NCBI GenBank assembly: GCA_018806985.1
Contig: JADANN010000345.1
Coordinates: 868,001 to 932,000, forward strand
Direction: 5' to 3'
Source of the DNA: Angiostrongylus vasorum
Lineage: Eukaryota > Nematoda > Chromadorea > Rhabditida > Metastrongylidae
DNA: 64,000 nucleotides
Part shown: one piece after another, positions 47,201 to 59,200 of the stretch
Layout of the letters: each line of letters opens with the position of its first letter
Position numbering within the stretch: the first letter of the stretch is position 1
Translations under genes and position numbers: made by a program
Notes under the pieces: model-generated
The model's input: only the letters and a program-made list of their open reading frames with translations
Database searches by the model: none
Told to the model about the DNA's origin: nothing

Positions 47201-50200
47201 ATGGAAATGGTAGAGTTCGGATATGGGTTCAATTACGGCAGGAGGCCTTCTTTCCCCATTGGAATTTTGTAACGTTGGTCGAGGGATGATTTCCCTACAA
47301 CATCTATCCCGCCAGAGCGTTCCGGAATGAGATTTGCTGCCTCGTGAGTATGATTCTTCCGCAAAGGCAGCGAGTTCTGAGATTACTGTACCCATCCATC
47401 AAAGTTGCGGTCTTGTTGCATGCTATTTGAGTGTGGCTTTTTTCAGGAAAGTTGACACTGCCACAGCATTCACAGGTCTCATCAAGCGAAGTTTATTGTC
47501 CTTTTATCAATATTGTTTAGTGATCGCAGCAATTCTTGTGACTAGTTGGAGAATAGACCTATACCAATGTAACTTCCCGAAGTCGAATAAAAACGGCACA
47601 ACAAAACAAGTTCCGTGTACAACATAAATACAAACTCTGAAAGACTTTACCTGCTCGAGTTCGCGCTCAAGCCATGGTCCTACTTGATTCGCCTTCTCCG
47701 CAAACACCGTACGAAGACGCTCATTATTCTGCTGCCTTCGTAATTCGCTTTGCAGCTGACCATCTCGCCTTGGAACAGCTTGCTGAACTTCACCCCATTT
47801 ACGGCGGATATCAGCGGCCACGAGGTCTGTGTACGGATTGCGAAGCAGTTCGCGATCTAGGCCGTGACTTTCAACAAGACGTTCGATTTCCTAAATCTAT
47901 TGACGATCTATTGGAAAAGACATCTAATCGAGAAGTCAAGCTTTCAACATTTTTTAAACTATGCAATTGTGTATCTTTAGTCATAATTTGACACACCTGT
48001 TCAATACCCGATATGCTAGCAAACTCCTTGTCAGCGTCTCCTAATGTCGACTTGAACTGATCATGAGCGGTGCACAGTTCTTCGATTTCTCTCATTTCGT
48101 GAACAATCACAAGATCAGCTAGATCTTCACGTGCACCATCGAGCCAGTTGTTGAATGGAGCAGCTCTGAAATAAGGAATTGCTTAGCAGAATTCACTATT
48201 CTCTTGATGAGCAAACATGTTGTTATTTTACTCTTTATTTATAAACAAGCTGACGTTTCGGCGGATTTCGCCTTCCTCAGAGCCTGGAAAGGTCAAGTTG
48301 ACAGCAATCTACCCGGGCAAACACCTCCATAACCAAACAGAGAAAACGCTAAACCAAGACTTCAATCACATTGAACACAGAATGGCTTCATCGCATACTC
48401 ACCGTTTTCTATGAGTCTTCCACTGAATATGTCACGTGGAGACCAACCGCACAGAGTTCACACCGAAGCGTAATGTGCCTCTCTGATTAACACATGACTC
48501 TTAAATAGTGTGTGATTAAATAGATGTGACACGCGATTATCAGGCTTCTCGGAGAAGATTTTGAAGTAGAACGTCCTCGCACAGGAATGAAAACACCGGC
48601 TCGCAAAACTCACGAAGCATTCTGGATACATTCCAAGGACCCGAAAATGAACCGCAAGGAGGAATGCCTCATAATCACGCGTGATCTCACATAGAATTTA
48701 AGACTGACACTTCAATGTAAGAGGCACATTACACTTCCATGTGAACTCTGTGTGGTTGGTCTCCATGTGGCATACTCATACTCATACTCATACTCAGACT
48801 CATAGAAATAAGTGAGAGTGCGAAGAAGCTAATTTTGTGTTCAATGTGATTGAAATCATGGTTTAGTATCTTCTCAGTTTGGTTATGAAAGTCTATGGCT
48901 GGGTAGATTGCAGTTAACTTGAACTTTCCAGGCTCTGAGGAAGGCAATAAAGTAACAACGTGGTGTTTGCACATCAAGAGGACAGTGAATTCTTTGATCA
49001 ATGCCGACGCTAACAGAAAGTCGGCCTTGAGAATTACTTAGCATAGTTTGTAATTAGCAGCCCAATTCAATAATGTGGATGGGTTGCTTTTAACAGAGTC
49101 CTAAGCCCGTACGCACCGACAGCTCCTCAGTAAAGAAAACAACACTCAGAGGAAGCTGTGTCCACTTCAGTATTTAAAAAAAACAGTGCCAAAAACCACT
49201 CCAAAAACGGAATACTGAAATGTTTGGAACTCTACGGAATCTCCGCGCTTATTGGACATCCTGCAAAAAAATGTAGCATTTTCAACTGAGTCCAGTAAGC
49301 TTTCTGTTGCTACTGCACATTTGACAAGAACAGTAAAGTCAAAGGGTACAGCACAGTCCAGTGCTCTTTGTAATCTTCGAGCGAGTGTAGAACAATGGAT
49401 AAGTGGGGTGTGTGACAGGAGAGGAATGAATAGAAAGTTTGCTGGTGACTTACCGTCTTACTTGATGCTTAAACGGGATTCTAAGTGATGTAGAAGTGAA
49501 TCGGAATTTCAATGAGGACTTGTTAGCTTTCGTGTGACATAAAAAATCGAATAAACATATCACGAAGCGGCAAAAACAAAAAAACAAATTCTTAGAAGAA
49601 AAAGATTACGAAATAATGTAAAGTTGACATGGCCTAGAGAAATGAACCTTTTTGCGAAGTCGAGATAGAGAGAATCGAGACGTTCGGCTACTCGCTCTGC
49701 TTCTTCAAGTGTCACTCTTCGTTGCGCAGCTAATTGACCGAGGCGATCCCATTGTGAGCAAATATTCTAGAAAACGAGATCGAATTAAACCATCTGTAAT
49801 CGAAATAACCAAACCGTAAATTACTTTTTATGTGTCATACTACCGGATACAGTTGAATAACCAAGAAAAGTAAGTTAGTTTAGCTACTAAGGTCATCGTA
49901 ATAAACACCCTAACATAAAATTCACTGAACTCTTCCTCGTAAAAGTAGTTAGTCAGATACTAATAAAAGGTAAAGATAGAGCTCTCGGCGTTGATCAATC
50001 CCTGAAGGATGCGCCACGCATTCTACTTTATTAAGCACCGTTTGAAGGCGATCGAATGCATATCTGGCCTTTACAATGACCCGTGGCGACATACCGATGT
50101 ATCGAGCCAGTGCTGCTATTCTCCCAGACAAGTCTGATACCAATTTGCTGACCCAGGCGGGATGGAAGGCTTGATGGGCCATGGGCGAAGGGATCGATTC

Positions 50201-53200
50201 CACGTGTGTGTTGCAGGACGTGTGATCTAGCAAAATATCTCATATCTCATCCCCATCCAAGAAGTTCAATTGGTTCTCCAAGTTCCCATGTCTCCTACTG
50301 TTTTTATCTTGTATTCAAATCCTTTCTTTCCAATAATTTCGGTTATTTATGTGTTACAGGTTGCTTAAGCTACCAAATGTTTGCATTAACTTCCCAAAGA
50401 ATGGTCTCTACGGGAGTAAATCCAAAGCGGATATTCGCTTAAAAACTGAATGATGGTAGTCGCAACAAACTTGATCTGGAAATATTTTTAAAGAACTTAT
50501 GCAGCAACCGCCTATCCTGTACACTTTCGCTTGGAAACGACTACCTGCTTAATGACAAAGTACTTTTGCGATTCTTAAATCGCTCGGTGCTTGTCGCTTA
50601 CACCCTAAGTTAATACTTTAAGCGCCATCAGTCTTGAACGGCCTTGTAGAACTTTGTACACCACAAAGAACAATGCTCGACATATGGGATCGTTAATTGC
50701 ATCTTTTCCAGGTATAACACGTATCTTTTTTTCAAGGTAGTGATGAGTTTTTGCTCTTAAGGGAATAAAAGGGGATAATATATCGAAGATATTCAATGCT
50801 TGGCTTTAGTTTAAAAATGCACAAAGCATAGTAATTAATTATTGCCTGAGAGAATGGCAAAAGAAGGGCCTCGGTTGATATTGTGGACAGACGAGAGCCC
50901 ACGAAAAGGGTAATCGCGGGTTCGAAGTCTCACTGAGGTTTTTGAGTTTTCTGTGCAACTGATTAAACTGATAATTTTTTGCAGTTGAAGCAACACCCCT
51001 TAAATGTAATTTTGATACTATATATTTGAGCTAGGCCGAATATGAGTTGAGCAAGTAGTAAATATGGAATGGTCTCTTGCATCAACTAGTAAAATAATAC
51101 TAAAGAAAGATTAACAGGAAACAATTCTGATTTTTCATGAATTGAGCTCGCAATGACGAAATTTCATCTACCTGACAACGTGAATTGATTGGTACAATAT
51201 CCGGATAGCGAAGATTATTGAGCTCTCTGGCGATGAGAGCGATCTGTTCAACACGATCCTGATGCGCTCCAAGGTCACTTTCAAACGCTTCATGGCGCTT
51301 ACGAAGTGCCTAGACAGTTTAACTGTATAAACCACCTCACTATTACAAAAATTTTCACTGAGGTAATCTACACTAATATCATGGTAAATGTGGGACTTTA
51401 ATAGAGTCAACCCTCAGATATCCTCCATCGAATAAATTGGTATTGCGTATACGAGATTAACTAGCAAGCGTTAGTACACGTCAACAGCCCTTAGTAGTCA
51501 TTCGTGGAAATGTAAACCTAAAATGGAGACCAAAAATAGCGTGTTCCAACCTCATATATCCCAAGAAATCTATCATTCTAGTAGAACTGTGATACGTGTC
51601 TGACAAGTGGACAAACAGCTTCTTAATAATTTCACGAATTCTACACATCACCAATAGAGCGCTAAAAGATTTCCTCTAGACGAACTTATTGTGAAGCCTC
51701 CTAGTTACGACATTTTCACAAACATTTCGCCTTCGTGATTCAGATGAACTCATTTTATAAAAACAAAGCTTAGATGGAGCCAATGATAAAAGGAGAGGAA
51801 ACGGCAGAAAGTAGACCAAAGGAGCCATGCGGATGTCCACATCAGTAAACTTAAAAGGCAGTTCCCAGCATTTCTTGCATTCGATTCGTTTCCTCTGATC
51901 CGTTATTCGCGAAGATCTTTGAACATTTGCGGGTGGCTTCGGCTCTTGCTGCTTGAGAATTGTCGTCCTTCTTATGAAGTTGTTGAATGCTGGTGGAACC
52001 GATTCCCTCTGCAGTTCTTAGATAGTCAGGCTATAGGGTTCCTATTTGGATTGCTGGGAGTAGACTGTTTTCAGACAAGACTGCTATAAATTTCTCGAAC
52101 CCAGAGGTATGAGAGCCTTGATAAGCTTGGGCTTTCGGTGCGTATCTTTCTGACATAAAAAATGGAAACTTCGATATGCATGGACGTAACTACAGCCATG
52201 ACTTAAAGCATCCGAAGAAGCAAAAATGGTTTGAAAGTGCGTTGGCGTCACGAAGAGAAGTGAAGACAATGCTGTCTTTGCAAAAGTTTGCAAGAAGGCA
52301 CATTGCATATGCTGACTTTTATGTCAATAAAATGGGTTATCATCAGGATACCTTTCGGTTGGACATCTTCTACCAAGTCAATCCCATGAATCCAGGAAAT
52401 TTTATGTTTCGCGAAATGACATGCCGATATGCCCACATAGAAGATATTCTAAACAGCATTTATGCTACAAACGACGCTAGGAATACTGTTTTTCGCTATT
52501 TTCTTGATAAGCACACACGAAGTTGTTAGTACACTGTTTATCCATAAAAAACTGATATTTCGGCCGATTTCGCCTTCTTCAGACGTCGAGTTGACTCGAA
52601 TGTAGTCAGCGAAGCACCTCTGTAACCCCAAAAGAAAAGCACCGAAATCAAGTTTCCGTCGCATGGGAAAATAAATTAGCTTCACCGCACAATCATCGCC
52701 TGGTAGCTGTTCAAAATACGTTCCTTACAAGTGAACAAACAAGATTCGACACCATACACTGTGTGGAGTTCCTGCATTCTATCCATTTTCTCTCACCATT
52801 GTCCCAAAAAATGTCTTAGGATTTTGCATGTAGATTCGAGTGCTGTTTGAGGATTTTTTGTTCTCCATTAATGTTGCTGAATGATGGTTGAGTCGATTTT
52901 CCTTCAAATCTTTGGATGGCCGTACTAGGATGTTTCAAATCTTCATTTCAGACAGACGCCCACTTTCTGTACAGTGGATGGAGTCAGATGATCCCAAACC
53001 AGTCCGGTACCAATTTCACAGCTCTGGAGAAATGGGAGACTTGGCTGATCCCAGGGGAAGGCTCGAACGAGACATAGCCTATCCTACCCACCTTGATCTT
53101 GTACAGGCCACAGCTCTTCCAGTCTTGGCTACGCAGCGCTTCCTCTTTACCATGAGCCCATTCCTCGTGCAAGGTACACTTACGACGAAATTTCTCAGCA

Positions 53201-56200
53201 AGATGTTCGAGGCGTTCCAAGCTGCAATTAAAAAAACAGCTATAGTATATCATTTCAAATGCAAAAAATGAAACCATATTCGACACCCGTACCGCATGAT
53301 TTCGCTAAGTAACCATTCTTCAAAGCCTTTCTCAGAATCCTCAAGGTTCTTCCATGCATTATTAATGTCCTTAAAGATAACAAAGTCTTTACTAACTTCT
53401 ATACTTCCAGGATTACACAAAAAATAAGAAAGCACAACCTTTACGAGATGTCCATCTCTAGGAAGAAATGCTGGTCGATTTGAGAGTCGAAGACGAGTCT
53501 GAAGCGTGTTAAACAACGTCTCCAGTCGACCCTTGTCTTCAATACGTGGTGGCTTCTCGTGTCTAAAAAGTCACTTCAAGAAATGGATGCAAATAAGTGA
53601 ATCGATGGCCATGGCTTCCTCAACTACAACTTGCAAAAAACTTCTGGAAACAATAGCCGATTTTACGATTACCATTTCTCACCTTCTGTAGTTACGGTAG
53701 TCATCGAGTTTCTTTTGCGCCACCGCCAAATTATCATCGGTAGTTCTGTTTGCTAACCATGGCATCCAGTGGTTTATCCAGGCCAATAACTAAAACACAA
53801 GCAGAATCCTCCTTCCACGTCACTGAATCCTGCGCCAGTGACCTAATATTTTTCTAATGTACTATTACCAGTTCAAATATTGCACGAATAATAGGAAAAA
53901 TAAACTAATTTTCAGTCAATTTTGAGGTCATGATCGTTCTGGCTTGCAAGTTCTCTTAGACAGAATGCTTCTGCTACTCGCAACAACTAGAAGACAACTG
54001 ACGAGATTTGCTTTAGAAAAACTAAAGTTAGGAAAATGATTGTGAATGGCCTGAAATAAGCTTGCTTCAGTAGTACAACAGCAATTAACGAAGTTTCTAA
54101 GCATGAGACTGCGGGTTTCGCAAGATCTATTTGAAAACACTGAAGCTATAGAGAGTTATAGGAGTAAATGTGGATTTGAGCAAATTTATAAACACAAGTT
54201 GTAATCTGGAAAGCGATTTTCAATGTACCAGTTTCATCATTAGAAATTTCTAGAAGGTGCCTAATGACAACCCAAAAAAAGAAGATGTTTGTTCAGGAAT
54301 TCCAGCAGCAGTAACAGCAGTAACTGTGACAGATGTCATGTTGAATGACTCCAAACAAAGAGTAAGATGTAAGAAATCTAGGATTCTTCTACTCTAACCG
54401 GAGATTTGAGATAATTTCAATGAAACAAAAGCTTCTCTTCCTCTAGCGATTACTAACATCACTGGCAAGATGCTCATATTCTTGCATCATCTTCTCGTTC
54501 TCCTGATTAACTTTGAGAACGCGGCAGATTCTGTTCGCAGCCGTTTCTGCCTAAATAAAGATTTAAGAAGGGTACTAAGTGGATATCAATTTTCAGCATT
54601 AAATAAAAAATTTTGCTGAACATGAAAGCAATTTCGAAATTGGACAGACTTCTTGTAAGAATCGAAAACTTTCGTTGAACAGTGACAGTCTACCCATCCA
54701 TAATTTAAGCGCTAAATTTCAGTAGCGCCGAAAAAAAAATGGAAGGAAGGGTTGTTCAGCAAAACTTTGTATTAAAGTGCAAAGCGGAAATTCTGTAGAC
54801 TCACACCAGACAACGAAACAAAACCAAAACTTCACAATTAGACAAAAATGTGACTATTAATCAACAGCAAGAAAAAAAGTAGAGGATTTTCCTGGGTCCT
54901 GTTCACGGACCTTACGCATTCCACTGAAATAGTGATAGTAGCATGACACGTACGTCATGACGGCTTTCTCGTCAGGATGAGAATTCACCATGTCTGAAAA
55001 GATCACCTCAAACGACACAGATGCTAGAATAAACCCACACAGAAACATCATGTTAGTATTAGAGAAAAGCTCAGTTCCACGATACTGGATTCGCGATCGC
55101 CATAAATATTTCATCGACGACGGTTAAGCAAAGCCAATCTAACAGTCTATATAACGTGTGTTACCGTAATCCAGAGAATTATCAAGTACATGTAATTATG
55201 TACTACAAATCATCAGACGCAAAATATCTAATTATTGAAGCTCTTAAGTTCTATGTGGATGTTATAATCTAAGCATGAGCTTCTTCTAAGTGGATTGTGA
55301 TTTTATCCGTTTAAACACTGTTCTTTAGGATTAGTGATCACTCTTGAACTAAACGTCGATCATATCTCAACACTTCTGAACACCGCAAAGCATCGTTGGT
55401 TAACGGCTTACATCCTTACGCCAGTCACGTTCCGGTTGTATTGGAATCGCTCGACTCGGTACTGGAGCAGCACGAATCTCTGGCGCGTTGCGGAACGCAT
55501 GATAAAAGCACGACACGTAAGTCATGATTGACTTCTCGTCGGGATTGTTGGCAGTGTCTGGCAATTCCGTAGGTTAAAGAAATTCGTATGCTATCCAGAA
55601 AATATACGTCGGTCACATAAAGTAATAGAGTTGTTCAATAATATTATCAGCCACAATTGGAGATATCTTGGTTTATAGATAAGCTTTATTGATATCGACT
55701 TTCAGCGACCCAATGAAATGACCCGAATATCAGCTAAATTTTGTGACTTGGGTATTGCTAGTCATATCCAGTCGAATTTGGTGAAGCGGAACTCAAGCGA
55801 AGTGATCCCACACGGTAGTGCCCCAGGATGGTTCTTCATCGAGTGCCCATTCTTGATGATTTGTATTAGTAGTGCAGATAAAATTGTACAACAGTATTGT
55901 GTGAGCTTCTCAATAAACCAGGATACTGATCAGGTAGGAAAAATTTGCTTTTGAGAACAATCGAGGGAAACCTGGAGAGCTTCTCCAGCAACTGCACTTT
56001 GGTCGGTTGCCGCTTCAGGATCACCTCCTTTCAGCACAGCAATGACACTGCTTGAAAAATCTGGCCACGCTCTTTTTGAAAATCTCTTTTGAGAATTAAA
56101 AAAGTCTAGTCATTTGCCGCCCAGTTGTACAATAACAAAGATATTCCATACCAATTCGTCGTTTTCTCTTTCGACAATCGCGAGGTTTTAAACAACATAC

Positions 56201-59200
56201 GTTTACTTCCATACAATAACACACATACAAGACAATCGTAGCTGAGTCGTCAACCACATGCCACGCTGATCAGCGGCCCTTCCTCAATGGAAGGCACGTA
56301 AAAACGGCTCTGAAGAAGGCGATTCTGCCGAAACGTCAGCTGCGGTTGTGTTATTGCATGAAAGTAAACGTATGCTGTTTAACAACCTCGCGATTGCTGA
56401 GAGAGAAAACAACGAAATTTATAATCTAATGCCGAGGTTAATAGAAAGTCGATCCTGGGAATTCCATACCAATGTTAGTTTGAAGCAAATCCTACTCTAT
56501 TCGTTTTTGCTGAAAACGTAAGGAAATTCCTATGAACCAATCATACACAAATCTTGTAATGTACTTCAACTCACTGAATATTTCCCACAACTCTCAACTT
56601 AGATCCTCATATTTCAAAACCAACCTTCCTTTAACCTCGATATTACTAATGAACATGTTTTCTTTTCTTGACAAGCTTACACGAGGTTGATAAACAGTTT
56701 TATTCGGCTAACGTTTCGACGTCTTCGTCTTCATCAGAGTCGACAGTCCACCGTTCTTCTTCGTCTCGATGTTGCGTCTTCGCCTTCGTGTCGAGTTGTG
56801 TCTTCCTCAGCGGACCATCTCTCGAATCAGGCATACCCAATCGGTGATGCCCTTTTATGCACGATTTCATTATCAGCTAGCAAAGAGCAATAACAATATT
56901 TCAAAACCGACGAAGAAGTCTATCTTCGGTGGTCTATCGACTCGGATCGTCAGATCTGATGAAGACGAAGACGTCGGAACGCTAGCCGAATAAAACTCTT
57001 TATCAACCTCGTGTAAGCTCATCAAAGAAGGAATACATGTTGATTAGATGCTCATATTAATTTTATTGAGCGAACCGATCTACTTACTGGTTTTAGGAGT
57101 TTTGTGGAATTAGGTAAACGGTTTAATAACGGCCAAAATACGAGAATGACTTTCGAAACAAATTGACAAATTAGTGCAAAAAATCGTGAAGACTATCACA
57201 TTAAGCTAGCAAAAAGCTTACAAAAGTAATTACCCACAGCTTTTTCATTTCTTATCATTGCATGGGTTTACTTTAAACTATACTCCCATTTCTCAGAGAA
57301 GTTGGATGGATGGCAAACGGAGATTGTCTCCTAAATTACGGCGTGACTAGTGCAGTTGCTTGGGAGAACGGTTAGGATGCTATGAACATGATCAGAATTA
57401 AGCACATGGGTGAAGATGAGTGAATAGAATAGTTAACGTTCACAACTCTTGCTCTCGTTTTTAAGGAACATTTTCAAAAGGTTCATAAAACAATTAACTG
57501 GGTGAAGTTCTCGTTCCATAATTAGTTCATTAAAACAAGGTTTTATTCTTCACCTCCTGTAAAAGTATTGGTGAAAAACCGCAAACTAATTTTTAGGAAT
57601 GGACGAGAGGTGAATTAAATATTATGCTCACGTTTTACTAATTAAACTAGTAAATCCAGTAACTGATCACTTTCCGGATTCTTCATCAGTCAACTGAACG
57701 ACAACCCATAACCGATCATTGAGCACTGCGATTATCGCTAGCCTACGGCTTTTCAAGATATGTCTAACCAGTCGAGCATCAAAAAGATCGGCCTTTAATT
57801 TAAGATCGTCACGAAAAAAAACATTTGTCGTACCTTCTGCATCTAACATTCGTGGAATGTCAAGATGCTTCTCGGCGATATCAAATGCCAAGTTCAGATT
57901 ATGAAGTGGATCGCCTTTGTGAAGTTGGTGATAATCGAGCAGCTCAGGTCTAAACAACAATTACAGAGGTGATGAACTGATAGAGCTAAACAATAAAAGA
58001 TGACAGATATTTGGATACAGAATACAAATTTATGATGTAATGGTAGTGGAAATAAGAGATTTAACACCACCAATTACCGTACCGTTATGGTGATGAAGAC
58101 AGGCTTCGCTTAACTCATTTCAGGGATATCTCGTCAAATTCCTTAAAATATCCCTATTCATCATTGCCAGTTTACTAAATATTTACCTTAAATACTACTT
58201 TGCATTACTTAATAGCGGATCGAAAATGTTCATTATGCAATGGTAATAAATTTGCCTTTCCGATCCAGCTGATAAAACCTGAAGTCATCATAAGTACACA
58301 GCTCTGTCGAGCTTTGTTATCCATCATCTCAGATGTCATTTACTGGATATTCCATCCAAGCGTGATTGAGGAAATAGAATGCTCACTAAGTGAACTGTTA
58401 AATAAATAAATAATCAAGTAGAAAGTTGATTTTTTCAATCCCTATTTAGTAAATGAATAATCAATGAAAAGAAAGGAGTAGGAGGACTGGACAAACAAGA
58501 ATACATGAAGAAGGTAAAAAACAAGTCAATGAGCAAAAAACAGAGCAAAAGAAGTAGAAGAGAAGTGAGAAAAATAAATGACGAACAGATTAATAGATAA
58601 CGAAAAGACAGTCAGTAAGTGGCAACTAAGTAGTAAATTAAAAGACAATAGATGAGAAGTAAAACAAGCAAGTAAAAAAGTCGAACAAACCACGGGGAAA
58701 GGAAGACGTGTGTAAATAAAACAGACAAATAGAAAGATAACTAAAGAAGTAAAGAAGCCAACCTGTGCCTATGAATGAGAGCACAAAATGCGAGGCCATC
58801 TTTCCACGATGTGTGAAAGTTCTGCACGTTCACATTGTTGTATGGTGCTGTCTTACGCTGACACCATAGAAGAAGACCATCACGAGCGGAAAGTTCTAGA
58901 ACATAGCAAGACCAGTGTGCGGTATTGTACTGATAGCTTTGAAATTACATGGACAGAAAAGGAGCGGTTAGCGATGTAGTTAGAGGGTACCCTGCAATAT
59001 ACACGTGTACTTTGGTTCGATCCAGTGAGCTGGAATAACCAAGCTCATCGGCACTGTCATATCGACGTCGGCACACTGATGCCACATTGGTGCGAAAGGA
59101 CAAAAAACTACGAACTTGGTAGATCCGCTGGTGATCCCAAATCGTTTTATAGGTCATATAGGCATTCAAATGCCTCTACGGTGCTACGAATTGAGTAGGA

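Noticed and set aside
48772..48800. CATACT repeat as CRISPR-like or satellite array
   Set aside because: Only about five short perfect units without spacers: a simple microsatellite.
57667..57833. Extension of the CH2 exon as an alternative end of alpha-actinin
   Set aside because: It has no family similarity and follows directly on a good donor; most simply intron read-through.
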